64,000 nt of DNA from Actinomadura mexicana (lineage in GTDB: Bacteria; Actinomycetota; Actinomycetes; Streptosporangiales; Streptosporangiaceae). Each line of letters opens with the position of its first letter. The stretch's first letter is position 1. The stretch covers positions 186,001-250,000 of the forward strand of contig NZ_FZNP01000007.1 in NCBI RefSeq assembly GCF_900188105.1. Reading direction: 5' to 3'. Below, piece by piece: positions 16,331-24,958 of the stretch. The position numbers and the translations under genes were made by a program. The notes beneath the pieces were generated by a model. It was given only the letters and a program-made list of their open reading frames with translations, was not told the DNA's origin and did no database searches.

Positions 16331-17056
16331 GTGAGCGAGCGGACCAGACCCCGCGGCGGCCTCGCCGCGGGCCCCGGCGGCGGATTCTGGGCCGCGCTGG
16401 ACGGGCCGGAGCGCGCGGCGCTCCGGGCCGCCGGGCGGGCGCGGAGCTACCAGCCGAGGACGCCCCTGTGCTATCAGGGCGACGATTCCGACCACATCAT
16501 CGTCATCGAGTCGGGCTGGGCGAAGGTCACCTGCACCGGTGAGGACGGCCGGGCGGTCGTGCTCGCCGTGCGCGGCCCCGGCGACCTGGTCTGCGAGAGC
16601 GCGGTGCTCGGCGGCCGCGAGCGGTCGGCGACGGTGCAGGCGCTCGACCACGTCCGGGCGCTGATCGTCCCGGCGGTCCGGTTCACCGCCTTCCTGGACG
16701 CCCACCCGCGGGTGTGGCGGCTGGTCAGCGGTACGTTCGTGCGGCGGCTGGACGACGCCGACCGCAGGCTGCGGGCGCACGTGTCGGCGCAGGGCGCCCG
16801 GCGGCTGGCGATCCTGCTGGCGGGCCTGGCCGACCTGTCGGCCCGGCACGCCCCGCCCGCCGCCGGCGGGGCGATCGCGATCGGGCCGCCGCTGTCCCAG
16901 GAGGAGCTCGGCAGCTGGATGGACGCCTCCCGGGAGACCGTCGCGCGGGCGCTGTCCACGCTGCGGCGCGAGGGGCTGGTCAGCACCGGCTGGCGCAGGA
17001 TCACCGTGGAGGACCTGCCGGGGCTGCGCGCGTTCGCGGACTCCCCGCGGGAGTGA
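16331..17056 (+). CDS. Crp/Fnr family transcriptional regulator
   Basis: A 241-residue regulator with an N-terminal cyclic-nucleotide-binding beta-roll (about 20-140: RTPLCYQGDDSDHIIVIESG, then VRGPGDLVCESAVLGG) and a C-terminal winged helix (LSQEELGSWMDASRETVARALSTLRREGL). The region that would contact cAMP phosphate lacks a clear RxS pair, and there is no N-terminal Cys cluster of the Fnr kind, so the ligand is uncertain. GTG 16331 gives a normal-length protein. In-frame upstream sequence to 16163 is Pro/Gly-rich and unlike the family. It may control the RNB ribonuclease gene that follows, but nothing in the sequence proves it. Confidence 0.9.
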   Translation: MSERTRPRGGLAAGPGGGFWAALDGPERAALRAAGRARSYQPRTPLCYQGDDSDHIIVIESGWAKVTCTGEDGRAVVLAVRGPGDLVCESAVLGGRERSATVQALDHVRALIVPAVRFTAFLDAHPRVWRLVSGTFVRRLDDADRRLRAHVSAQGARRLAILLAGLADLSARHAPPAAGGAIAIGPPLSQEELGSWMDASRETVARALSTLRREGLVSTGWRRITVEDLPGLRAFADSPRE

Positions 17057-17100
17057 GGCCCCCGGTCGCCGGGCTCGTCCCGGTCGCCGGGCCCGGCGCC

Positions 17101-17114
17101 TTTACATTGTAGAT
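17101..17114 (+). promoter_or_regulatory. TTTACATTGTAGAT element upstream of the RNB gene
   Basis: This matches the element at 157-170 in 13 of 14 bases and is likewise preceded by GCC. TACATT at 17103-17108 can serve as a -10 with transcription starting near 17115, 40 bases before the GTG. No good -35 is visible. Its near-palindrome TACATTGTA is the reverse complement of the core in the first copy. Confidence 0.45.
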
Positions 17115-17154
17115 TCACAACGGTTCGTCGGTTTCGTCCCGTACGCTCGGTCGT

Positions 17155-18573
17155 GTGCCGCGCCGACCGCTGCGACTGCGTACCGCCGAGGCCGACGCCG
17201 AGGTCCGCGCGGGGCTCGACCGGATCCGCGCCGAGTTCTCGGTGCCCGGCGCGTTCCCGCCCGCCGCCCTCGCCGAGGCCGCCGCGTCCGCGCCGCCCTC
17301 CGACGGCCGCGTGGACCTGCGCGACGTCCCGTTCTTCACCCTGGACCCGCCCGGCTCGCTCGACCTCGACCAGGCGATGCACCTGGAGCGGCGCGGGTCC
17401 GGGCACCGGGTGCGGTACGCGATCGCCGACGTGGCCGGGTTCGTCCGCCCGGGCGGCGCGCTCGACACCGAGGCGCGGGCCCGCGGCGTGACGCTCTACC
17501 TGCCGGACGCCAACGCGCCGCTGCATCCGCGCCCCCTGTCGGAGGGGAGCGCGAGCCTGCTGCCCGGCCGGGAGCGTCCCGCCGTGGCGTGGACGATCGA
17601 CATCGACGACGCCGGGGGGATCACCGGCGTGGACGTCCGGCGCGCCCTCGTGCGCAGCCGCGACCGGCTCGACTACGCCACCGCCCGCCGCGGCGACGGC
17701 GACGCGCGGATCGCGCTGCTCGGCGAGGTCGGCGAGCGGCTCATCGCGGCGGAGGCCGCGCGCGGCGGCGTGAGCCTGCCGCTGCCCGAACAGGAGGTCG
17801 TGCACGCGGGCGGTGGCTGGGCGCTGAAGCTGCGCGGCGACCTGGCGACCGAGGCGTGGAACGCGCAGATCTCGCTGCTGACCGGGCGGGCCGCGGCCCG
17901 GCTGATGCTGGACGGCGGCGTCGGGCTGCTGCGCACCCTGCCGCCCGCGCCCGCCGAGGCGGTCGAGCGGCTGCGGCTGGCCGCCCGGGCGCTCAAGGTC
18001 TCCTGGCCCGGGGCCGCCTCCTACGGGGACATCGTCCGTGCCCTGGACCCGGCGCTCCCCCGCCACGCGGCGTTCCTGCACGACGCGGCGGGGCTAATGC
18101 GCGGCGCCGGCTACACCGCCTTCGACGGGGCGCCGCCGGAGCAGGCCGCGCACGCCGCCGTCGCCGCCCCGTACGCGCACGTCACCGCGCCGATCCGGCG
18201 GCTGGCCGACCGGTACGCCACGGAGGTGTGCCTGGCGCTGGCGGCGGACCGCCCCGTCCCGGGATGGGCGCGGGAGGCGCTGCCGCACCTGCCCGAGGCG
18301 ATGCAGCGGGCGCTGCGCCGCGGCGCGGACATCGACCGAGCGTGCGTCGACCTGGTCGAGGCGCTGCTCCTGCGCGACCACGTCGGGGACGTGTTCGACG
18401 CGGTGGTGGTGGACGTGAACGGCGACCGCACCGGCGGGCGCGTCCAGCTGGTGGCGCCGCCGGTGTTCGGTCGCTGCGACGGGGAGGGGCTCCCGCTCGG
18501 CGAGCAGGTCAGGGTGCGGCTGGAGGAGGCGGACCCGGCGCGCCGCCGGGTCCGCTTCTCCCGGGCGTCGTGA
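17155..18573 (+). CDS. RNB domain ribonuclease (RNase II/R-like)
   Basis: A 472-residue 3'-5' exoribonuclease core. The RNB catalytic signature is present at about 58-72 (TLDPPGSLDLDQAM) with the conserved aspartates that hold magnesium, followed by RYAIADVAGFV, and the late RNB motif HVTAPIRRLADRY. It lacks the cold-shock domains that precede RNB in full RNase R, as is typical of the short actinobacterial form. The C-terminus may be a minimal S1-like strand set. GTG 17155 lies 40 bases after the AT-rich promoter-like element. It probably degrades RNA in turnover or stable-RNA quality control. Confidence 0.9.
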   Translation: MPRRPLRLRTAEADAEVRAGLDRIRAEFSVPGAFPPAALAEAAASAPPSDGRVDLRDVPFFTLDPPGSLDLDQAMHLERRGSGHRVRYAIADVAGFVRPGGALDTEARARGVTLYLPDANAPLHPRPLSEGSASLLPGRERPAVAWTIDIDDAGGITGVDVRRALVRSRDRLDYATARRGDGDARIALLGEVGERLIAAEAARGGVSLPLPEQEVVHAGGGWALKLRGDLATEAWNAQISLLTGRAAARLMLDGGVGLLRTLPPAPAEAVERLRLAARALKVSWPGAASYGDIVRALDPALPRHAAFLHDAAGLMRGAGYTAFDGAPPEQAAHAAVAAPYAHVTAPIRRLADRYATEVCLALAADRPVPGWAREALPHLPEAMQRALRRGADIDRACVDLVEALLLRDHVGDVFDAVVVDVNGDRTGGRVQLVAPPVFGRCDGEGLPLGEQVRVRLEEADPARRRVRFSRAS

Positions 18574-18608
18574 GCCCCGCCGGCCGGCGGCCGGCGGCCG
18601 GGGCGGGC
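18574..18608. terminator. GC-rich hairpin between convergent genes
   Basis: The 37 bases between the RNB stop and the stop of the small membrane-protein gene consist almost only of CCGG/GGCC blocks that can fold in several registers, bounded by GCCCCG and CGGGGC. This is the expected place for a bidirectional terminator, though the exact stem is ambiguous. Confidence 0.4.
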
Positions 18609-18610
18609 GG

Positions 18611-18799
18611 TCACCGGCGGCCGCGGCGGCGCGGCCGCCAGTTCGTGGAGGCGCCGGTGCCGACGCCGCCGAGGTGCAGGGCGATCAGCAGCAGGCCGAG
18701 GACGGTCAGGGTGCTGTTGTTGATGGCGTCCGAGGAGATGTCGGCCAGGTCGAACAGCAGGGCAAGTGCGAAGACGATCGCGGCGACGATCGCGAGCAT
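18611..18799 (-). CDS. Small two-helix membrane protein
   Basis: A 62-residue protein with two hydrophobic segments (about 1-17, LAIVAAIVFALALLFDL, and 28-46, STLTVLGLLLIALHLGG) and a strongly basic tail ending RPRRRGRR. By the positive-inside rule both ends should face the cytoplasm. Proteins of this layout are common in actinobacteria and have no assigned function. It is 151 bases downstream of heme oxygenase on the same strand, so it could be the last gene of that transcript. Confidence 0.7.
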   Translation of the reverse strand: MLAIVAAIVFALALLFDLADISSDAINNSTLTVLGLLLIALHLGGVGTGASTNWRPRRRGRR

Positions 18800-18950
18800 G
18801 TCGGCCTCCGTGGGGGTCGGGGGCCCACCGTCGGGCCCCTCGGCTGCCTACCGGATCTCCTCCAGCCCGCCCCCGAAACCGCCTCCCCTTTCCGGACGAC
18901 CGATATTCGAATTTCCGACCAAACGGGCGTTCGTGCCGGTCAGCGGCCGG

Positions 18951-19607
18951 TCACGCGGCGTCGCGGCGCAGGTGCTCGTCGAGTTCCGTGGTGAGGGCGG
19001 CGTTGAGCCGGTAGGCGGCCCTGACCTCGCCGATGACGCGGGCCTGCTCCGCGGCGTCCCAGGGGGCGGCGTCCAGCATCCGGCGGTAGCGGTCCTTGTA
19101 GGCCTTGGGCTTGCCGGGGAAGCGGTAGAAGCGGACGCCGTCGTCCCCGGCGGACAGGCCCAGCGCCCTGCGGACCTGCACCCCGATGTACTGCCCGCCG
19201 GACAGGTCGCCCAGGTAGCGCGTGTAGTGGTGGGCCACGAACCCGCCCGGCCAGTCGAAGCACACCTCGCGCAGCCGGTCGCAGTAGCGGGCGGTCGAGG
19301 CGTTCGGCCCGACGCGCGAGCGCCAGCGGGGCCCGTAGAAGAAGGCGAGGTCGGCCTCCAGCGCCTCGCGGCGGCGCAGGCCGGGAAGGTCGAAGGCGCC
19401 GGCGGCGGGGTCGGAGGCCATCCGGTCGGCGGCCCGCTCCAGCAGGTCGTAGACCGGGTGGAGCTGCGCCACCAGCACGGCGTACTCGTCCCGCGCGAGC
19501 CGCCCCTCGACGAGCGCGCTCATGTAGGCCGAGGTCTCGTTGTCGCCGTGGTCGCTCCAGGTCGCGGCGCGCAACCGCGCGGAGAACGGCTCTTTTTCCG
19601 ACGCCAT
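18951..19607 (-). CDS. Biliverdin-producing heme oxygenase
   Basis: A 218-residue heme oxygenase that opens heme to biliverdin, CO and ferrous iron. The proximal heme ligand is His20 (WSDHGDNE), and the distal helix carries GDLSGGQ at 133-139. Length and fold signatures (RYLGDLSGGQYIG, and FYRFPGKPKAYKDRYR near the end) match the bacterial HmuO-like family. ATG 19607 has AAGG eight bases upstream and sits 14 bases after the stop of the amidohydrolase-DUF2470 gene, so the two are surely co-transcribed. The pairing with DUF2470 points to heme-iron use or heme turnover. Confidence 0.95.
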   Translation of the reverse strand: MASEKEPFSARLRAATWSDHGDNETSAYMSALVEGRLARDEYAVLVAQLHPVYDLLERAADRMASDPAAGAFDLPGLRRREALEADLAFFYGPRWRSRVGPNASTARYCDRLREVCFDWPGGFVAHHYTRYLGDLSGGQYIGVQVRRALGLSAGDDGVRFYRFPGKPKAYKDRYRRMLDAAPWDAAEQARVIGEVRAAYRLNAALTTELDEHLRRDAA

Positions 19608-19621
19608 GTCGGCTACCTTAC

Positions 19622-20821
19622 CTACGGCCTGTCGGGAACGTCCAGGCCGCCGGCGAGCGCGGCGCGGGCGCGCTCGGTCATGCGGACCACCTCGCGGCGC
19701 ACCTGCGGGCGCTCGGTGAGCCGCTCGCCGAAAGCGATCCGGACCGGGTGCTCGACGCCGCCGTCGGCGACGGCGAACTCGATGCCCTCCGCGTCCAGGC
19801 CGGTCATCCGGGCCGCGGTCGCGCCGGGGCGCCCGCCGAGCGCGCGGCAGATCGTCAGGCAGTCGGCGGCGTGGTCCTCGTTCATGTGCCGCGTGATCTG
19901 CCGCACGACGTCGTCGGTGAAGGGGCCCGCGTCGGGCATGCGGTGGTCCTCTCGGGTGGGCGGCGGGACGGTCAGGCCCTTGTAGACCTGGAGGGCGTTG
20001 CCGGCCAGGACGAGCGCGAGTGTCTCCTCGTCCAGGCCGAGGGCGGCGATGGCGCGCGCGTTGCGGGCGATGCCGGGAACGCCGGGCCAGTCGGTGCCGA
20101 ACACGAACTTGCGCGCCAGGCGCCGCAGGTCGTGCCGGGCGTAGTACTCGGGGATCCGGCGGGGCGGCAGCCCGGACAGCTCGATCCACACCTCCTCGCG
20201 GGACAGCGCCAGGAACGCGGCCGCGTCGTACCACCAGCCGCGCCCGCCGTGGGCGAGGACGAACGTCAGGCCGGGGAACAGCCGCAGCACGTCGTCGACC
20301 GCGGTGGGATCGGCGTACCGGTTGAGCGACCCGGGGAACGAGCTCGTCCCGCAGTGCACGACGACCGGGAGTCCGGCGTCGCGGCACACCTCGTAGGCGG
20401 GGTAGAGCTCGGGATCGGCGACGCCGAACCCGCCGTGCACCGGGTGCAGCTTGAGCGCGACGGCGCCGAACCCGAGCTGCCGCTCGACCTCCGCGCCGAT
20501 CGGGTAGTGCAGGTGCGGGTTGACGTTGGCGATCGGCCGGAAGCGCCGCGGGTCGTGCTCCAGGAGGGGCCGCAGGTCCTCGATGGGCTGCGTTCCGGTG
20601 GTCCGCGGGCTGTACTCGCACAGCAGCAGGGCGACGTCGACGCCCTCGGCCTCGAAGTAGGCGCCCACCCGCTCGGGCACGAGCGCGCCGCCCTCGTCGT
20701 AGAGGTCCTGCCAGGGGTGGGACGAGCCGAACTCCTCGGCCCAGCTCCGCCAGGCCGGGCGGAGCGTGGGCAGCCGGGCGGCGTGCACGTGCGCGTCGAT
20801 CAGCGGGCGTCCGTCGAGCAT
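19622..20821 (-). CDS. Amidohydrolase fused in frame to a DUF2470 domain
   Basis: A 399-residue reading frame with two parts. Residues 1-285 are an amidohydrolase-2 type TIM barrel: metal motif DAHVH (His11, His13), later His in VVVHCGTSS and LAHGG, and Asp in FGTDWPG. Residues 295-399 are a DUF2470 domain (VVRQITRHMNEDHAADCLTI at its start), known from heme-utilisation proteins of the HugZ group. No stop separates them, but Met295 (ATG 19939) has GAGAGGA seven bases upstream, an excellent ribosome site. The frame may therefore yield both a fusion and a separate 105-residue DUF2470 protein. It follows the FAD/BFD gene by 25 bases and precedes heme oxygenase by 14. Confidence 0.88.
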   Translation of the reverse strand: MLDGRPLIDAHVHAARLPTLRPAWRSWAEEFGSSHPWQDLYDEGGALVPERVGAYFEAEGVDVALLLCEYSPRTTGTQPIEDLRPLLEHDPRRFRPIANVNPHLHYPIGAEVERQLGFGAVALKLHPVHGGFGVADPELYPAYEVCRDAGLPVVVHCGTSSFPGSLNRYADPTAVDDVLRLFPGLTFVLAHGGRGWWYDAAAFLALSREEVWIELSGLPPRRIPEYYARHDLRRLARKFVFGTDWPGVPGIARNARAIAALGLDEETLALVLAGNALQVYKGLTVPPPTREDHRMPDAGPFTDDVVRQITRHMNEDHAADCLTICRALGGRPGATAARMTGLDAEGIEFAVADGGVEHPVRIAFGERLTERPQVRREVVRMTERARAALAGGLDVPDRP

Positions 20822-20846
20822 GCCGCGGAGCCTACCCGCCGCCCCC

Positions 20847-22319
20847 TCAGGCGACGTCCACGGTGTCCTGCTCGTCCAGCCAGGCCACGATGCCCTCGAC
20901 GGCGGAGCGGCAGCTGCCGCAGCCCGTGCTCGCCCGGGTGCCCCGCGCGACGGCGTCGGCCGTGCGGGCGCCGCTCTGCCAGCAGGCGCGGATCTGGCCC
21001 TTGCTGACGTTGTTGCACTGGCAGACGGTCGCCGCGTCCGGCATCCGCACCGGCGACTCGGCCTCGGGCGCCGCGTCGACGCCGGGGAACAGCAGGCCGA
21101 GGCGCTCGGCGGGCAGCGGCGAGGCCCGGTCGTAGAGCTGGGTGAGCGTCCCGGCGGTGGAGGTCTCGCCGAGCAGGATCGCGCCGATCAGCCGCCCGTC
21201 CCGGATCACGGCCTTCTTGTAGGTGCCGCGCGCGGCGTCGGTGAACCGGACGACCTCCACGTCCTCGTCGTCGTCGCCGAAGTGCGTCTCGCCCATCGAC
21301 GCCAGCTCGATCCCGGCGGCCTTGAGCCGGGTGATCTGGCGGGCGCCGGTGAACCGCGCCGCGGGGTCGGTGCCGGCGAGCAGCCCCGCGAGCACGGCCG
21401 CCTGCTCCCACGCGGGCGCCACCAGCCCGTACACCTCGTCGCGGTGCTCGGAGCACTCGCCGATGGCGCGGACGGCCGGGTCGGTGACCGACCGCAGCTC
21501 GTCGTCGACGATCACAGCCCGGCCGACGGCCAGGCCCGCGTCCCGGGCCAGGCCCACCTCGGGCCGGACGCCGCAGGACAGGACGACCAGGTCGGCGTCG
21601 ACGACCTCCGTCCCGCCACCGGGCAGGGCCAGCTCGACGCCGGTCACCGCGCCGCCGTCAGTGCGCAGCCCCGTGACGGCGGCCTGGAGCCGGGTGCCGA
21701 TGCCGAGGGCCGCCAGCGTGCGGACCAGGACCTTCCCCGCGGCGGGGTCGAGCTGGCGCTCCATGAGGTGCCCGGCCAGGTGCAGGACGGTCACCACCAG
21801 GCCGCGGCCCGTGAGCCCGCGCGCGGCCTCGATGCCGAGCAGGCCGCCGCCGACGACCACCGCGCGGCGCGCCGACTCGGCCAGGGCGGAGATGCGGCGG
21901 CAGTCCTCCAGCGTGCGGAACACCTCTGCGCCGCGCGGCAGGCCGTCCTCCAGGCCCGGCATCGGCGGGACGAACGCGGTGCTGCCGGTCGCGAGGACGA
22001 GCGTGCCGTAGGGGGTGACCGTCCCGTCCGAGGCGTGCACCGTCCTCGCCGCGCGGTCGATGCGGGTGGCCTCGACGCCGAGACGGGCGTCCACGCCGTG
22101 GGCGGCGTACCAGGCGGCGTCGACCAGGCTGATGTGGTCGGGCCGCGTCTTCCCCGCCAGGACGTTCGACAGCAGGATCCGGTTGTAGGGGCGCTGCGCC
22201 TCCGCGCCGAACACCGTCACGGGCGTCGCGGCGTCCCGGGACCGCAACTCGTCCACGAACCGGGAGCCGGCCATTCCGTTGCCGACGACGACCACGCCCG
22301 CCGGGTCCGCGGGGCTCAT
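20847..22319 (-). CDS. FAD-dependent NAD(P)H oxidoreductase with C-terminal BFD [2Fe-2S] domain
   Basis: A 490-residue reductase resembling the N-terminal third of NirB and the NasB electron-transfer subunit of assimilatory nitrate reductase. Two Rossmann motifs are visible (VVVGNGMAGSRF near the start and VVVGGGLLGIEAA near 150). The C-terminal BFD domain holds four Cys ligands: C433, C435, C467 and C470. It lacks the siroheme domains of nirB, with which it overlaps by four bases. It probably supplies electrons to nitrite reductase or to a nitrate reductase encoded elsewhere. No nirD gene is seen in this position. Confidence 0.9.
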   Translation of the reverse strand: MSPADPAGVVVVGNGMAGSRFVDELRSRDAATPVTVFGAEAQRPYNRILLSNVLAGKTRPDHISLVDAAWYAAHGVDARLGVEATRIDRAARTVHASDGTVTPYGTLVLATGSTAFVPPMPGLEDGLPRGAEVFRTLEDCRRISALAESARRAVVVGGGLLGIEAARGLTGRGLVVTVLHLAGHLMERQLDPAAGKVLVRTLAALGIGTRLQAAVTGLRTDGGAVTGVELALPGGGTEVVDADLVVLSCGVRPEVGLARDAGLAVGRAVIVDDELRSVTDPAVRAIGECSEHRDEVYGLVAPAWEQAAVLAGLLAGTDPAARFTGARQITRLKAAGIELASMGETHFGDDDEDVEVVRFTDAARGTYKKAVIRDGRLIGAILLGETSTAGTLTQLYDRASPLPAERLGLLFPGVDAAPEAESPVRMPDAATVCQCNNVSKGQIRACWQSGARTADAVARGTRASTGCGSCRSAVEGIVAWLDEQDTVDVA

Positions 22320-24817
22320 CGCTTCACCTCCAGGGGGAGGGGCTTGATCTGGTCGCGCTCGACCTCGAAGGCGATGCTCGGGTCGGGGGTCTGCGGCGCG
22401 TTGACGAACGAGACGAACCGGCGGAGCCGCTCGGGGTCGTCCAGGGTGTCGCGCCACTCGTCGGAGTAGGAGGCGACGTGGCGCGCCATGGCCGCGTCGA
22501 GGTCGGCGCAGATGCCGAGCCGGTCGTCCACGATGACCTCGCGCAGGTAGTCCAGGCCGCCGTCGAGGGACTCCAGCCAGCTCGCGGTGCGCTGCAGCCG
22601 GTCGGCGGTGCGGATGTAGAACATCAGGAACCGGTCGATGTAGAGGAGCAGCTCCTCGTCGGCGAGGTCGGTGGCGAACAGGTCGGCGTGCCGGGGCCGC
22701 ATGCCGCCGTTCCCGCCGAGGTAGAGGTTCCAGCCGTTCTCGGTGGCGATGACGCCGAAGTCCTTGCTCTGGGCCTCGGCGCACTCGCGGGCGCAGCCGG
22801 ACACGGCCGACTTCAGCTTGTGCGGGGCGCGCAGCCCCCGGTAGCGCATCTCCAGCCGGATCGCCATCGCGGCCGAGTCCTGGACCCCGTAGCGGCACCA
22901 GGTGGAGCCCACGCACGACTTCACCGTGCGCAGTGCCTTGCCGTAGGCGTGGCCGGACTCGAACCCGGCCTCGACGAGCCGCCGCCAGATCTCGGGCAGC
23001 TGCTCGACGCGGGCGCCGAACAGGTCGATCCGCTGACCGCCGGTGATCTTGGTGTAGAGGCCGAAGTCGCGCGCCACCTCCCCGATCACGATGAGCCTCT
23101 CGGGCGTGATCTCCCCGCCGGGGACCCGCGGGACCACCGAGTACGTGCCGTTCTTCTGCAGGTTGGCCAGGAAGTGGTCGTTGGTGTCCTGCAGCGCCGC
23201 CTGCTCGCCCTCCAGGATGTGGCCGTTGCCGAGGCTGGCGAGGATGGAGGCGACGGCGGGCCTGCAGATGTCGCAGCCGCGGCCCGTGCCGTGCTCCTGG
23301 ACGAGCTGGGTGAAGCTCGCGACCCGCCCGGCCCGGACGATGTCGAACAGCTCGGCGCGGCTGTAGTCGAAGTGCTCGCAGATCGCCTTGCTGACCTCGA
23401 TCCCCGCGGCGGTCAGCTCGGCGTCCAGGATCCGCTTCACCAGCGGGACGCAGCTGCCGCAGCTCGTCCCGGCCCTGGTGCGGTCCTTCGCGCCGGCCAC
23501 GTCGGTCAGGGAGCACTCGGCGACCGCGCAGCGGATCTTCTCGGCGGTGACGTTGTTGCAGGAGCAGATGACCGTCGCGCCGGGCAGGTCGCCGCCCGCC
23601 GCCTCGGTGCCGCCGAAGAGCATCTGCTCGGGCGCGCCCGGCAGGCTGCCGCCGACGTGGGCGCGGAGCGTGCCGTAGGACTCGGCGTCGCCGACGAGGA
23701 CGCCGCCGAGCAGGGTCCGCGCGTCGTCGCTGACGACGAGCCGCTTGTAGACGCCGGCGACGGGGTCGGTGTAGGTGACGCCGAGCGCGCCCTGCTCGGG
23801 ACCGGCGAACGGGTCGCCGAAGCTGGCGACGTCGACGCCCATCAGCTTGAGCTTCGTCGACATGTCCGCGCCCTCGAACACCGCCGTGCTCGCGGGGGAC
23901 AGCAGCCGGTCGGCGACCACCTCGGCCATCGAGAAGCAGGGCCCGACCAGCCCGTACACCATGCCGCCGGCCAGGGCGCACTCGCCGATCGCGAAGACGG
24001 CGGGGTCCTCGGTGCGGCAGGAGGCGTCCACCACGATCCCGCCGCGCTCCCCCACCGGCAGGCCGCAGCCGCGGGCCAGCTCGTCGCGCGGGCGGATCCC
24101 GGCGGAGAACACCACGACCTCGGCGTCGAGCACCGTGCCGTCCTCCAGGACGACGCGCCGGACCGAGCCGTCCTCCCCCGCCTCCAGGGCGCGCATGGGG
24201 GTGCCGGCGTGCACGGCCATGCCGAGCGCCTCGATGTGGCGGCGCAGCATCGCGCCGCCGCCCTCGTCCAGCTGGCGCGGCATCAGCCACGGCGCCACCT
24301 CCACGACGCCGCTGCGCAGGCCGAGGCCCTGGATCGCGCGGGCCGCCTCCAGGCCCAGCAGGCCGCCGCCGACGACGGCGCCGGTGGCCCTGCCCCGCGC
24401 GTACGCGCGGATCGCGTCCAGGTCGTCGATCGTGCGGTAGACGAAGACGCCCGGCAGGTCCCCGCCCTCGACCGGCGGGACGAACGGCGAGGACCCCGTG
24501 GCCAGGACGAGCGCGTCGTAGGGGACGGTGCGCCCCGCCGAGGTGGCGACCGTCCGGGAGGCGCGGTCGATCCCGGTGACGCGCTCCCCGGTCCGCACGG
24601 TGACGGCACCGTCGTGCGCCGGGTAGGCCAGGTCGGCGCCCTCCAGATGCGTCGTCAGCGCCACCCGGTCGTAGGCGGTGCGGGTCTCCTCGCCGATCAC
24701 CGTGATCGTCCACGTGCCGGCGGCGTCGCGCTCGCGCACCGCCTCCACCAGGCGGTGCGCGGCCGGCCCGTGGCCGGCGACGACCAGGCGCTTCTCCGGT
24801 CTGCTGTCGGCTCCCAT
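22316..24817 (-). CDS. nirB: Nitrite reductase [NAD(P)H] large subunit
   Basis: An 833-residue assimilatory nitrite reductase that reduces nitrite to ammonium. The FAD/NAD(P)H module occupies about 1-400, followed by BFD Fe-S domains (ICSCNN ... TSCGSC) and a ferredoxin-like and siroheme/4Fe-4S domain. The siroheme-coupled cluster ligands are C635, C641, C675 and C679 (SCVGSTWC and SGCARECAE). Its length matches the family. ATG 24817 has GAGGA eight bases upstream. The small subunit nirD, which normally follows, is absent here and is replaced by the FAD/BFD gene. A possible GlnR-like half-site pair lies just upstream. Confidence 0.96.
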   Translation of the reverse strand: MGADSRPEKRLVVAGHGPAAHRLVEAVRERDAAGTWTITVIGEETRTAYDRVALTTHLEGADLAYPAHDGAVTVRTGERVTGIDRASRTVATSAGRTVPYDALVLATGSSPFVPPVEGGDLPGVFVYRTIDDLDAIRAYARGRATGAVVGGGLLGLEAARAIQGLGLRSGVVEVAPWLMPRQLDEGGGAMLRRHIEALGMAVHAGTPMRALEAGEDGSVRRVVLEDGTVLDAEVVVFSAGIRPRDELARGCGLPVGERGGIVVDASCRTEDPAVFAIGECALAGGMVYGLVGPCFSMAEVVADRLLSPASTAVFEGADMSTKLKLMGVDVASFGDPFAGPEQGALGVTYTDPVAGVYKRLVVSDDARTLLGGVLVGDAESYGTLRAHVGGSLPGAPEQMLFGGTEAAGGDLPGATVICSCNNVTAEKIRCAVAECSLTDVAGAKDRTRAGTSCGSCVPLVKRILDAELTAAGIEVSKAICEHFDYSRAELFDIVRAGRVASFTQLVQEHGTGRGCDICRPAVASILASLGNGHILEGEQAALQDTNDHFLANLQKNGTYSVVPRVPGGEITPERLIVIGEVARDFGLYTKITGGQRIDLFGARVEQLPEIWRRLVEAGFESGHAYGKALRTVKSCVGSTWCRYGVQDSAAMAIRLEMRYRGLRAPHKLKSAVSGCARECAEAQSKDFGVIATENGWNLYLGGNGGMRPRHADLFATDLADEELLLYIDRFLMFYIRTADRLQRTASWLESLDGGLDYLREVIVDDRLGICADLDAAMARHVASYSDEWRDTLDDPERLRRFVSFVNAPQTPDPSIAFEVERDQIKPLPLEVKR

Positions 24818-24958
24818 GGGCCCGATCCTCGGCGGCCCGTATTACCCGGAGGGATCTTCGCTGTCACCCCCGCGTTAACTGGCCCTCACAGCCGGCCCGC
24901 CCGCGAGGCCGGGCGGGCCGCCCGCGCCGCCCCCGCCCCGGTCGTGCACCATGGAAGG

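Noticed and set aside
19611..19627. IdeR/DtxR-like box (TAGGTAAGGTAGCC on the minus strand) just before heme oxygenase
   Set aside because: It contains the upstream stop codon and the AAGG ribosome site, matches only part of the 19-base consensus, and lies inside an operon rather than at a promoter.
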